DNA of 34,238 nt from an uncultured Erysipelotrichaceae bacterium (GTDB lineage Bacteria > Bacillota_I > Bacilli_A > RFN20 > CAG-826). The stretch is from positions 1-34,238 of the forward strand of contig OMVV01000009.1 in the NCBI GenBank assembly GCA_900314585.1. Reading direction: 5' to 3'. Positions 10,228 to 16,001 of this stretch are shown here, in pieces (the stretch's first letter is position 1; each line of letters starts with the position of its first letter). The translations under genes were made by a program, and so were the position numbers. Under the pieces are notes generated by a model, which saw only the letters and a list, made by a program, of their open reading frames with translations, did not search any database and was not told the origin of the DNA.

Positions 10228-10911
10228 TTACATTCCTTCGAATGTGAAGTGAATGGCTGGGCCCATTGTGGTGTGCACAACGGCATTTTTGATGTAAGAA
10301 CCTTTAACGGCAGCTGGTCTAACTCTGACGAGGGTTGAGACAAGCGTACTTAAGTTCTCAACGAGTTTTTTCTTGTCGAAGCTTACACGACCGATTGATA
10401 ACGCCATATTGGCATTCTTATCTAAACGGTATTCGACTTTACCAAGTTTGAATTCTTTGATGGTCTTAGCAATATCTGGTGAAACTGTTCCAGCTTTTGG
10501 GTTTGGCATTAAGCCCTTTGGACCAAGAACTCTAGCAATCTTACCAAGTTCGCCCATCATTTCTGGTGTAGCGACTAAGATATCGAAATCAAACCAGTTT
10601 TCTCGTTGGATTTTTTCAATGATTTCTTTACCGCCGACAAAATCCGCACCGGCAGCTTTAGCGTCTTCAACCTTTGAAGTGACTGCGCAAATCTTCTTCT
10701 CTTTACCATTTCCATTAGGAAGGATGAGAGTTCCTCTAATTTGTTGATCAGCTTGAGTTGGATCAACATTGAAGTGGAATGAGACATCGATTGTGGCATC
10801 AAACTTAACAGTTGAAGTCTTTTTGACAAGTTCACACGCTTCTTCGAGGCTATAAACCTTGTTAGCATCGACGAGTTCGGCGACTTTACGGTAATTCTTA
10901 GAATATTTCAT
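10228..10911 (-). CDS. rplA: 50S ribosomal protein L1
   Basis: L1-stalk protein that helps release E-site tRNA and can act as a translational repressor. I place the start at the ATG of MKYSKNYRKVAELVDANK (10909-10911), which gives 227 residues and the usual family N-terminus. An in-frame upstream ATG at 10947 lies inside rplK and would add 12 atypical residues. The conserved GPKGLMPNPKAGTV block is present near residues 126-139, as is the C-terminal KGSYIKN...TMGP segment. The rplK stop is 2 nt before the ATG and there is no strong SD, so translation is probably coupled to rplK. Confidence 0.97.
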   Translation of the reverse strand: MKYSKNYRKVAELVDANKVYSLEEACELVKKTSTVKFDATIDVSFHFNVDPTQADQQIRGTLILPNGNGKEKKICAVTSKVEDAKAAGADFVGGKEIIEKIQRENWFDFDILVATPEMMGELGKIARVLGPKGLMPNPKAGTVSPDIAKTIKEFKLGKVEYRLDKNANMALSIGRVSFDKKKLVENLSTLVSTLVRVRPAAVKGSYIKNAVVHTTMGPAIHFTFEGM

Positions 10912-10913
10912 AA

Positions 10914-11324
10914 TTATTCGTCGATCGTGATACCCATATTGCGGCAACTACCAGCGACAATTTTCATGGCCGCTTCAACGTTGTCACAGTTAAGGTCTGG
11001 CAACTTGTATTCAGCGATTTCCTTAAGTTGCGCTTTGGAGATGTGGCCAACGATAACTTTTGGGTTAGCGGAGCCTTTCTTTACTCCAGCAGCTTTAAGA
11101 ATTAAGCCTGCAACAGGGGAAGTCTTGATAACAAAGTCGTGTGATTTGTCTTCATAAGCAGTGATAATGACTGGAACGATTTCACCACGTCTATCGGCTG
11201 TCTTAGCATTGAAGTCTGTACAGAATTTTGGCATGACGACACCGGCAGAAGCGAGTTTTGGTCCTGGTTTAGCTTCACCACCAGGGAGTTCCATCTTCAC
11301 TACTTTGACGATTTTTTTACTCAC
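10914..11324 (-). CDS. rplK: 50S ribosomal protein L11 (divergent N-terminal loop, GTG start)
   Basis: Component of the GTPase-associated centre. The 136-residue product keeps the RNA-binding C-terminal domain (KIVAGSCRNMGI at the end) and the N-terminal domain, but the highly conserved proline-rich stretch PPVGPALGQ is not there: the sequence runs PGGEAKPGPKLASAGVVMPKF, about four residues shorter than the usual form. The start codon is GTG (11322-11324), 9 nt from GGAGG at 11334-11338. An ATG at 11329-11331 lies only 2 nt from the SD and reads just four codons (MSRE) before a stop that overlaps the rplK start. First gene of the ribosomal protein/rpoBC operon. Confidence 0.96.
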   Translation of the reverse strand: MSKKIVKVVKMELPGGEAKPGPKLASAGVVMPKFCTDFNAKTADRRGEIVPVIITAYEDKSHDFVIKTSPVAGLILKAAGVKKGSANPKVIVGHISKAQLKEIAEYKLPDLNCDNVEAAMKIVAGSCRNMGITIDE

Positions 11325-11360
11325 GTGACATTTCCTCCTTTTCTTTCTAGGTTGTCCGTG

Positions 11361-11397
11361 TCGTGGTAAGTGGACTAATCGTTAGGTCCTTCCACGA
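11361..11397 (-). promoter_or_regulatory. Structured leader upstream of rplK
   Basis: The roughly 110-nt leader folds around 11361-11397: outer stem TCGTGG (11361-11366) with CCACGA (11392-11397), and an inner stem GGA-CTAA with TTAG-TCC around a TCG loop, interrupted by a bulge. It lies between the promoter and the rplK SD, where an L1- or L11-binding autoregulatory site would be expected. I do not recognise it as a named leader family. Confidence 0.4.
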
Positions 11398-11441
11398 TAC
11401 GTATGCACATGCACCCTCTCAACAGTGAATATGCGAAGTAG

Positions 11442-11470
11442 ATTTTATCAAAGTATGTATGTGTGCGCAA
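11442..11470 (-). promoter_or_regulatory. Promoter of the rplK operon
   Basis: On the minus strand TTGCGC (11465-11470) and TAAAAT (11442-11447) are separated by 17 nt. The -35 is weak (3/6) and the -10 strong. It gives a leader of about 110 nt to the rplK GTG. Confidence 0.55.
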
Positions 11471-11556
11471 GAAGAAAATTGCGTATGTCTACTTAATCAA
11501 AAAGAAATATCATAGATATTTATATAATATTAGAAATTATACAAAAAGAGATTATT

Positions 11557-11826
11557 TTACTTTAGCAAATCAACCATTAGCTCACTGGTTGTTTTGTAAG
11601 GTTTAGATTTTTGTGGATGTTTCTCCATCTTCTCTATCTCTTTAAAAGCTCTAACGGTTTTGCGGTTTGGAGTGTCAATTTTCAATTCAAACGGAATGGA
11701 TCCTGTGCGTATAACTTGCTTATAAAATAGATTAATAGCGGTAGATGCGGTTAATCCAAGATTGGTAAAAACTTCCTCAGCTTGCTTCTTTGTTTCATTA
11801 TCAATTCGAACATTTATATTAGCCAT
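11557..11826 (-). CDS. Orphan RelB/DinJ-family antitoxin
   Basis: The 89-residue protein begins MANINVRIDNETKKQAEEVF, the ribbon-helix-helix signature of RelB/DinJ antitoxins, followed by LGLTASTAINLFYKQVIRTGSIPF, which is also typical, and a basic C-terminal half that would wrap a partner toxin. Such proteins normally neutralise a YafQ/RelE-type mRNA interferase encoded immediately downstream. Here the next 230 bp toward rplK hold only that operon's leader and promoter, and no toxin gene is seen on either side, so it is a solitary antitoxin or a repurposed regulator. The start has GGAGAT upstream. It has its own promoter and lies 78 bp after the metal ATPase gene. Confidence 0.85.
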   Translation of the reverse strand: MANINVRIDNETKKQAEEVFTNLGLTASTAINLFYKQVIRTGSIPFELKIDTPNRKTVRAFKEIEKMEKHPQKSKPYKTTSELMVDLLK

Positions 11827-11842
11827 ATTTTTATCTCCATAA

Positions 11843-11871
11843 AATTAAAAATCATGTAACGCCGTTGTCAA
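11843..11871 (-). promoter_or_regulatory. Promoter and operator-like repeats of the RelB/DinJ gene
   Basis: A perfect -35 TTGACA (11866-11871) is followed after 17 nt by TTAATT (11843-11848). The palindrome GTTGTCAAC overlaps the -35, and a wider inverted repeat, AATCATGT (11850-11857) with ACATGATT (11884-11891), flanks it. Ribbon-helix-helix antitoxins usually repress their own promoters, so these are plausible operators; the wider repeat could instead act as a weak terminator for the ATPase gene. Confidence 0.5.
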
Positions 11872-11904
11872 CATAATAGCATCACATGATTAAATTGAAA
11901 ATGG

Positions 11905-14055
11905 CTAATCTATTTTTCTATAGAATAATAGCAATGAATTTAAGATCATCAAAACAGATAATCCAGTATCAGCAAGCACAGCGATAATCATGCCAAATTG
12001 GCCAAGCAATCCAAGCAAAATTAAGATGATCACGCCTAGTTTGACTAAAAGAGACACGATAATGTTAAAAATAGCAACATGCTTGGTTTTCTTAGCAATT
12101 TTAATCGAAGTGTAAATTTTTCGTGGATTATCCTCCATCAAGACAACATCAGCATTCTCCACAGCCACATCACTTCCAATACCGCCCATTGCAAAACCAA
12201 CATCAGCCGCAACAATTGAAGGCGTATCATTCACACCATCACCTGCAAACGCGACTAATTTCTTTTTATTTAATGATTTAATAACGAATTTTGTTTTTTC
12301 ATTTGGCAAAAGTGAAGAATAGTATTCATCAATTCCAACAAGTGATGAGACTTCTTCAACAACTTCTTTTTTATCGCCAGAAAGAAGAACAACTTCCACT
12401 CCAATTGAATGAAGTTTTTCAATACTTTCTTTCGCGTCTTTTCTAATTTCATCTTTCAACACAACATACCCAAGATATGCGCCATTTTTTGAAACATGAA
12501 CAACAGTGCCAGAAGAGGCAATATCTTCGCAAATCACGGATTGTTTGCTTAAAAATGCGTTTGTACCAGCCAGAATAATTTTACCTTCATAATTGAGTCT
12601 AATTCCTTCTCCAGGAAGTTCTTCATATGAGGAAATTTTCCCGCTAAAGCTGGATAAGTCGATATCTTTGACTATTGTCTTTGCGATTGGGTGATTTGAC
12701 CTAGATTCCGCTATATACAACGCGTCCAAAAGTTCTTGCTTTTCGCAGTTGTTTGGATGAATTTCTACTATCTTAAATTGAGCATAAGTTAACGTGCCTG
12801 TCTTATCAATAAACAAGGTCCCAATCTTGCAAAGTGAATCCAAATAATTAGATCCTTTGATAATGATTCCGTGGCGGCTCGCCAAACCGATTCCGGCAAA
12901 AAATGCTAGAGGTACCGAAATTACAATGGCACAAGGACAAGCAACAACAAGAATAGCTAGACCACCAAAAATAGCTTGTGGCCAAACTCCTGTAACAAAT
13001 CCATAGATTAATGCATAAGTAATCCCAACAACGAAAACTGCTGGGGTATAGATTCTGGCAAACCTTGTAATAAACTTCTCTGTTTTGGTTTTATGTTCAC
13101 CGCTATTTTCGACAAGATCCATGATTTTAGAAACTGTTGAATTAGCAAATTCTTTTGTAACTAACAAAGTTAGAGATCCGCTTTTGAGGATTGTCCCACT
13201 TAAGACTTCGTCGTTTTCTTTAACTGATATAGGAAGAGGTTCACCAGTTAAAGATGAGGTGTCTAACGTCCCACTACCAGAGACAACAATTCCATCAACA
13301 GGGATTACTTCGCCAACGCGAATAATGATTTTGTCGTTAACTTTGAGCAATGATGGATTAACTTCTCTAACAAGTTCGCCTTCAAGTAAATTTGCATGAT
13401 CTGCTCTTAAGTCAATTGTCGCCTTAATTGCGCGTTTAGATTTATTGGTAGATATATGTTCAAATAATTCGCCCACCTGATATAGAGCAACAACAAGCGC
13501 GCCATCAAGAAGATCGATTTCAAATGGTCCATTTGGAAGTACTTCATAGTGAATTAATGTTCCAAGAACAATGACCCCGATAGATGAAATAGACATCAAC
13601 AAATTGATATCAACGGGGTTATTTTTCCTAATGATATTGCGACCAATTTCAAAGAGAATATCGTACAAACAAATGAGGGTTGCAAGTGAATATAAAACAA
13701 GCGCTAAAACGAAATTATCGTGGTAATTCACGAATATTTTAGTGAAAACGGCTATTAAAACCGAAATTACAATTCGCAATAAATTAATGAAGAATTCTTT
13801 ATCAAAAATTGGCTCTTCTTTTTTCTTATCACTGACTAAGCTAATATCGAGTTCATCACTTTCGACTTGAGCGATTCTTTCTTTGATTTCTTCTATTGAT
13901 AATTCTTTGTCTTTGAAGGTAATAAAAAGCTTTTCATTTTGAAAATCAATTGAAACATGTTCAATTTCTTTTTGTTTACGTAAATGATTTTCGCTTTTTG
14001 CGGCACAGTTAGGACAATCAAAACCACTGATGTGATAAACAACCTTCTTCGACAT
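11905..14055 (-). CDS. cadA: Zn2+/Cd2+/Pb2+-exporting P1B-type ATPase
   Basis: Membrane pump that expels soft divalent metals using ATP. The 716-residue protein has an N-terminal heavy-metal domain with CPNC (C14, C17), membrane segments from about residue 90, the TGEP actuator motif (270-273), the ion-binding CPC motif (373-375), the phosphorylated Asp in DKTGTLT (D417), the HP dipeptide (455-456) and GDGVND (605-610). Lys672 and Asp696 (in ADTG) near the end match the residue pair typical of the Zn/Cd/Pb subclass, arguing against copper. It starts 3 nt after the regulator stop with AAGGAG inside that gene's end, so the two form a regulator-pump operon. Confidence 0.93.
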   Translation of the reverse strand: MSKKVVYHISGFDCPNCAAKSENHLRKQKEIEHVSIDFQNEKLFITFKDKELSIEEIKERIAQVESDELDISLVSDKKKEEPIFDKEFFINLLRIVISVLIAVFTKIFVNYHDNFVLALVLYSLATLICLYDILFEIGRNIIRKNNPVDINLLMSISSIGVIVLGTLIHYEVLPNGPFEIDLLDGALVVALYQVGELFEHISTNKSKRAIKATIDLRADHANLLEGELVREVNPSLLKVNDKIIIRVGEVIPVDGIVVSGSGTLDTSSLTGEPLPISVKENDEVLSGTILKSGSLTLLVTKEFANSTVSKIMDLVENSGEHKTKTEKFITRFARIYTPAVFVVGITYALIYGFVTGVWPQAIFGGLAILVVACPCAIVISVPLAFFAGIGLASRHGIIIKGSNYLDSLCKIGTLFIDKTGTLTYAQFKIVEIHPNNCEKQELLDALYIAESRSNHPIAKTIVKDIDLSSFSGKISSYEELPGEGIRLNYEGKIILAGTNAFLSKQSVICEDIASSGTVVHVSKNGAYLGYVVLKDEIRKDAKESIEKLHSIGVEVVLLSGDKKEVVEEVSSLVGIDEYYSSLLPNEKTKFVIKSLNKKKLVAFAGDGVNDTPSIVAADVGFAMGGIGSDVAVENADVVLMEDNPRKIYTSIKIAKKTKHVAIFNIIVSLLVKLGVIILILLGLLGQFGMIIAVLADTGLSVLMILNSLLLFYRKID

Positions 14056-14058
14056 AGA

Positions 14059-14412
14059 TTACTCCTTTTCTAACACGTGCTCCTTGGTAACGTTTAATAA
14101 CTCTTTGATATGACCATCTTTAAGAGAGTAATAAACTTTTTGTTTTTCTTTCCTGGTTTTAACTAAATCAGCGTCCTTTAACACTTTAAGTTGATGGGAC
14201 ACTAAGGATTGTGAAGCGCCAGTTTCGTTAACAATTTCACCGACGCACTTTTCAATCATGCATGATAAACAGGTGCAATTTGAGCAATCACGAGCACCAC
14301 AATGACAATCACATTCGCCCTCGTCTAGAAGGCAAAGCATGATTTTAATTCGGGTTTGATCAGCCGCTATTTTAAGCAGCGTTTCCATTTTAGATACTAA
14401 ATTATTTTCCAT
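14059..14412 (-). CDS. cadC: ArsR/SmtB-family metal sensor with a Cys-rich insertion
   Basis: Winged-helix repressor expected to release DNA on metal binding and derepress the ATPase downstream. I choose the ATG at 14410-14412 (117 residues). An in-frame ATG at 14439 lies upstream, inside the promoter/operator, and has no SD. The DNA-recognition helix SQSLVSHQLKVLKDADLV is at about residues 67-84 and the wing KEKQKVYYSL at 88-97. Between residues 34 and 56 there are eight Cys (34, 36, 38, 43, 46, 48, 51, 56), far more than the usual CVC pair, of which only C56 is kept in place. The transcript should start at or near the ATG. The gene symbol follows the operon type; the actual metal is not determined. 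Confidence 0.88.
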   Translation of the reverse strand: MENNLVSKMETLLKIAADQTRIKIMLCLLDEGECDCHCGARDCSNCTCLSCMIEKCVGEIVNETGASQSLVSHQLKVLKDADLVKTRKEKQKVYYSLKDGHIKELLNVTKEHVLEKE

Positions 14413-14447
14413 GACTATATTATATGAACAGCCTTTCATATAGTCAA
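14413..14447 (-). promoter_or_regulatory. cadC-cadA promoter with ArsR-type operator
   Basis: TTGACT (14442-14447) and a perfect TATAAT (14419-14424) are separated by 17 nt. Within the spacer and overlapping the -10 is the inverted repeat TATATGAA (14421-14428) / TTCATATA (14435-14442), the TGAA..TTCA form typical of SmtB/ArsR operators, nested in GACTATA (14413-14419) / TATAGTC (14439-14445). Only 6 nt separate TATAAT from the ATG at 14412, so the predicted start of transcription is at the start codon. Confidence 0.85.
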
Positions 14448-14458
14448 ATAAAAAAGGG

Positions 14459-14485
14459 TAAAGAAAAAAGCAGGCTGGGCCTGCT
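14459..14485 (-). terminator. Terminator of the rpmG-secE-nusG operon
   Basis: AGCAGGC (14469-14475) and GCCTGCT (14479-14485) form a 7-bp stem with a 3-nt loop. On the minus strand it is followed by TTTTTCTTTA. It lies 19 nt after the nusG stop and upstream of the cadC promoter. Confidence 0.88.
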
Positions 14486-14504
14486 CTTATCTAATTTTTG
14501 TTTG

Positions 14505-15056
14505 TTAGATTCTTTCGATATCAGAGAAATCAACATCAACCGGAGTCGCACGTCCGAAGAAGACGGTTTCAACACGACATGCACCGGTGTTCTTATCGAT
14601 GGAGAGAATTCTACCTTCGGTACCTTCAAGGGTTCCTTTGATAATTCTGACCGCGTCACCAACGTTGTAGTTATCATACATTGAGACATCGACCATACCC
14701 ATTCTTTTAAGAACTGGTTCGATCTCTTCTTTAGAAACTGGGGATGGTTTTTGACCGCCACCAGCTGATCCGGCAATACCTGTAACGCCTGGAGTGTTTC
14801 TAACGTCATACCAGACTTTATCAGTCATAATCATTTCCACAAAGATATTACCCGGGAAAAGGTTTTTCATTTTGGTTTTACCCGTTGGTAAACCATCTTT
14901 TAAGACTGGAACTTCTTGTTCTGCAACTAAGACGTTGAAGATGTAGTCTTGTAAGCCTAAAGTTTCAATACGTTTACGAAGGTTATCAGCAACCTTGTTT
15001 TCGTGTTGAGAATATGTTGTAACAATATACCAGTGTTTTTCGCCTAATTCTGCCAT
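14505..15056 (-). CDS. nusG: Transcription termination/antitermination factor NusG
   Basis: RNA polymerase-binding elongation factor that also links to ribosomes. The 183-residue protein shows the NGN domain opening with HWYIVTTYSQHENKVADNL, the conserved LFPGNIFVEM (about 66-75) and RNTPGVTGI (about 86-94), and a C-terminal KOW domain (YNVGDAVRIIKGTLEGTEGRI). Length is standard. It follows secE by 13 nt, the usual secE-nusG pairing, and is the last gene of its operon. Confidence 0.98.
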   Translation of the reverse strand: MAELGEKHWYIVTTYSQHENKVADNLRKRIETLGLQDYIFNVLVAEQEVPVLKDGLPTGKTKMKNLFPGNIFVEMIMTDKVWYDVRNTPGVTGIAGSAGGGQKPSPVSKEEIEPVLKRMGMVDVSMYDNYNVGDAVRIIKGTLEGTEGRILSIDKNTGACRVETVFFGRATPVDVDFSDIERI

Positions 15057-15069
15057 TGCTTTAATCTCC

Positions 15070-15339
15070 TTATCTCATTAATAAAACCTTAATCGCGGCA
15101 TCAGTAGCTTCGCTTGCTTCTGAAGTTGTTGAATCCGCTGCCGGTTTAATTGAACTAAACCAGTCCTTAATCGTATTGATAATTGTGCCTGCTAAGAAGT
15201 CTTCTAAAGCGAGGACTAACGCAGCAAAGACACAAATGACAATAACGGTTACAAGGGCAGGAAAAAATACTTCTTTTTTCGGCCAACGAACACGTTTGCC
15301 TTCCTTGATTACTTCTTGAGTGTATTTTTTGACTCCCAT
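15070..15339 (-). CDS. secE: Preprotein translocase subunit SecE with C-terminal tail
   Basis: Small subunit clamping SecY in the Sec translocon. Residues 1-25 form the amphipathic helix with the conserved VRWPKKEV motif, followed by one membrane span at about residues 27-46 (ALVTVIVICVFAALVLAL). After the usual FLAGTIINTIKDW end, this protein has about 25 more residues rich in Ser, Thr and Ala (KPAADSTTSEASEATDAA...), making it 89 residues where single-span SecE proteins are near 60. The start has GGAGG upstream, 12 nt beyond the rpmG stop. Confidence 0.93.
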   Translation of the reverse strand: MGVKKYTQEVIKEGKRVRWPKKEVFFPALVTVIVICVFAALVLALEDFLAGTIINTIKDWFSSIKPAADSTTSEASEATDAAIKVLLMR

Positions 15340-15351
15340 AAATAACCTCCC

Positions 15352-15498
15352 TTATTTGCTTTCTTTATGTAATGTTTGTTTATTACAATGTGGGCAATAT
15401 TTCATTAATTCAAGACGTTCAGTTGCACCTTCCTTTTTTGTGGTCGTGTAATTTCTTGATAGACACTCGGGGCAAATTAAAATAACTTTCTTTCTCAT
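15352..15498 (-). CDS. rpmG: 50S ribosomal protein L33
   Basis: I read a 48-residue frame from ATG at 15496-15498 to TAA at 15352-15354. The product has the L33 pattern: basic N-terminus [12 protein letters not shown], the RNYTTTKK segment, then [22 protein letters not shown]. The CPEC and CPHC pairs form the zinc-binding (C+) version. An AGGAT lies upstream at SD distance. The rpmG-secE-nusG order is that of B. subtilis. It has its own promoter. Confidence 0.96.
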   Translation of the reverse strand: MRKKVILICPECLSRNYTTTKKEGATERLELMKYCPHCNKQTLHKESK

Positions 15499-15531
15499 AA
15501 AACGTTATCCTATTAACATCTTAGTGTCAGT

Positions 15532-15575
15532 ATTTTACAACTTGATTGAAACTAAAGTCAAATCATAATTGACTT
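15532..15575 (-). promoter_or_regulatory. rpmG promoter overlapped by an inverted repeat
   Basis: TTGACT (15556-15561) and TAAAAT (15532-15537) are separated by 18 nt. The -35 lies inside a 7-bp inverted repeat, AAGTCAA (15555-15561) and TTGACTT (15569-15575), which could be an operator for an unknown repressor. The predicted leader is about 25-30 nt. Confidence 0.55.
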
Positions 15576-15594
15576 ACTTTTTATTCTTGAGCTG

Positions 15595-15623
15595 TTCACA
15601 TCAACAAAAATGTATGTTATATT
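15595..15623 (+). promoter_or_regulatory. Plus-strand promoter for a short antisense-type RNA
   Basis: TTCACA (15595-15600) and TATATT (15618-15623) are separated by exactly 17 nt, followed about 20 nt later by a hairpin terminator on the same strand. It is the only plus-strand transcription unit I can support in this window. Confidence 0.5.
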
Positions 15624-15630
15624 AATCACA

Positions 15631-15647
15631 GGAGCAGAAGCTCTTCC
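15631..15647. repeat. Inverted repeat arm A around the toxin-like ORF
   Basis: GGAGCAGAAGCTCTTCC here is an imperfect inverted copy of the segment at 15804-15822, which reads GGAGCAGAGGACTCTTTCC on the minus strand. The two arms enclose the 29-residue ORF. In a minus-strand transcript the arms could pair, joining the 5' leader to the 3' region. Confidence 0.6.
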
Positions 15648-15681
15648 ACTTATCGTGATTCCAATAAGTGGTTCTTTTTTT
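15646..15681 (+). terminator. Plus-strand terminator of the short RNA
   Basis: CCACTTAT (15646-15653) and ATAAGTGG (15664-15671) form an 8-bp stem with a 10-nt loop, followed on the plus strand by TTCTTTTTTT. On the minus strand the hairpin is followed by AAGAGC, not T's, so it terminates plus-strand transcripts. Confidence 0.8.
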
Positions 15682-15769
15682 AGTCAATCAGGAGGACTAA
15701 CAAGGCTAAAAGAACACATAAAAGGGCGAATTTGATAATCTGCAGAAGATCATCGAAATTGTCTTTCAT
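15680..15769 (-). CDS. Candidate 29-residue hydrophobic peptide (type I toxin-like)
   Basis: ATG (15767-15769) is preceded by a strong SD, AAAGGAGGAA with GGAGG at 15778-15782, 8 nt away. The peptide has a charged polar start (MKDNFDDLLQ) and then a single hydrophobic segment, IIKFALLCVLLALLVLLID, running to the stop. Size, single span and convergent short RNA resemble TxpA/BsrG/Fst-like toxins, which damage the cell membrane when overproduced. It is not a confident member of any of these families, and it lacks the basic tail many have. An alternative is a leader peptide of the rpmG region or a small membrane-protein regulator. I see no convincing promoter upstream (15823-15950). Confidence 0.45.
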   Translation of the reverse strand: MKDNFDDLLQIIKFALLCVLLALLVLLID

Positions 15770-15803
15770 AGAAGATTCCTCCTTTCTTATTTGTTTAAAA
15801 CAA

Positions 15804-15822
15804 GGAAAGAGTCCTCTGCTCC
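15804..15822. repeat. Inverted repeat arm B around the toxin-like ORF
   Basis: On the minus strand it reads GGAGCAGAGGACTCTTTCC, which shares GGAGCAGA and CTCTT with the plus-strand sequence of arm A at 15631-15647. It lies about 20-40 nt upstream of the ORF's SD, in the presumed mRNA leader. Confidence 0.6.
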
Positions 15823-15950
15823 GAGTGTTAACGACTTATGCTTTGTCGGAGAATGTGCTTCTCACCAATTAATACTCACTTTTGAGAGCAAAACGTTCGA
15901 AAAATTTGAAATATTTTTTGCGAGAATATAACTTAGCAAAGCTAAAAAGC

Positions 15951-15982
15951 ATGAAAAAAGCGGGCGATTACTCGTCCGCTTT
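15951..15982 (-). terminator. Terminator of the lipoprotein gene
   Basis: AAAGCGG (15957-15963) and CCGCTTT (15976-15982) with inner CGA/TCG pairs form a hairpin whose minus-strand 3' side continues as a run of T's. It lies 20 nt after the lipoprotein stop. The remaining gap 15823-15950 is AT-rich and holds no ORF or promoter I can defend. Confidence 0.85.
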
Positions 15983-16001
15983 AAACATCTAATAAGGTTA
16001 A

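Larger units (their letters stand above)
15630..15682 (+). ncRNA. Candidate antisense RNA (type I antitoxin-like), about 50 nt
   Basis: Bounded by the promoter at 15595-15623 and the terminator at 15646-15681. The RNA would have two hairpins: a 5' stem-loop AGGAGC-AGAA-GCTCTT (15630-15645) and the terminator. It is convergent with the small hydrophobic ORF at 15680-15769 and overlaps that gene's 3' end and stop codon, an arrangement like txpA/RatA or fst/RNAII. Function is inferred from architecture only. Confidence 0.45.

Noticed and set aside
10140-10343. 67-residue open frame across the rplA-rplJ gap
   Set aside because: It overlaps rplA and the L10 leader, has no SD, and its sequence is explained by the leader structure.
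13085-13399. 104-residue plus-strand frame inside cadA
   Set aside because: It is antisense to well-conserved ATPase sequence, has no SD and no family resemblance.
15630-15830. 6S RNA or SRP RNA in the gap before rpmG
   Set aside because: The internal terminator would cut such an RNA after about 50 nt and the conserved SRP core motif is absent.
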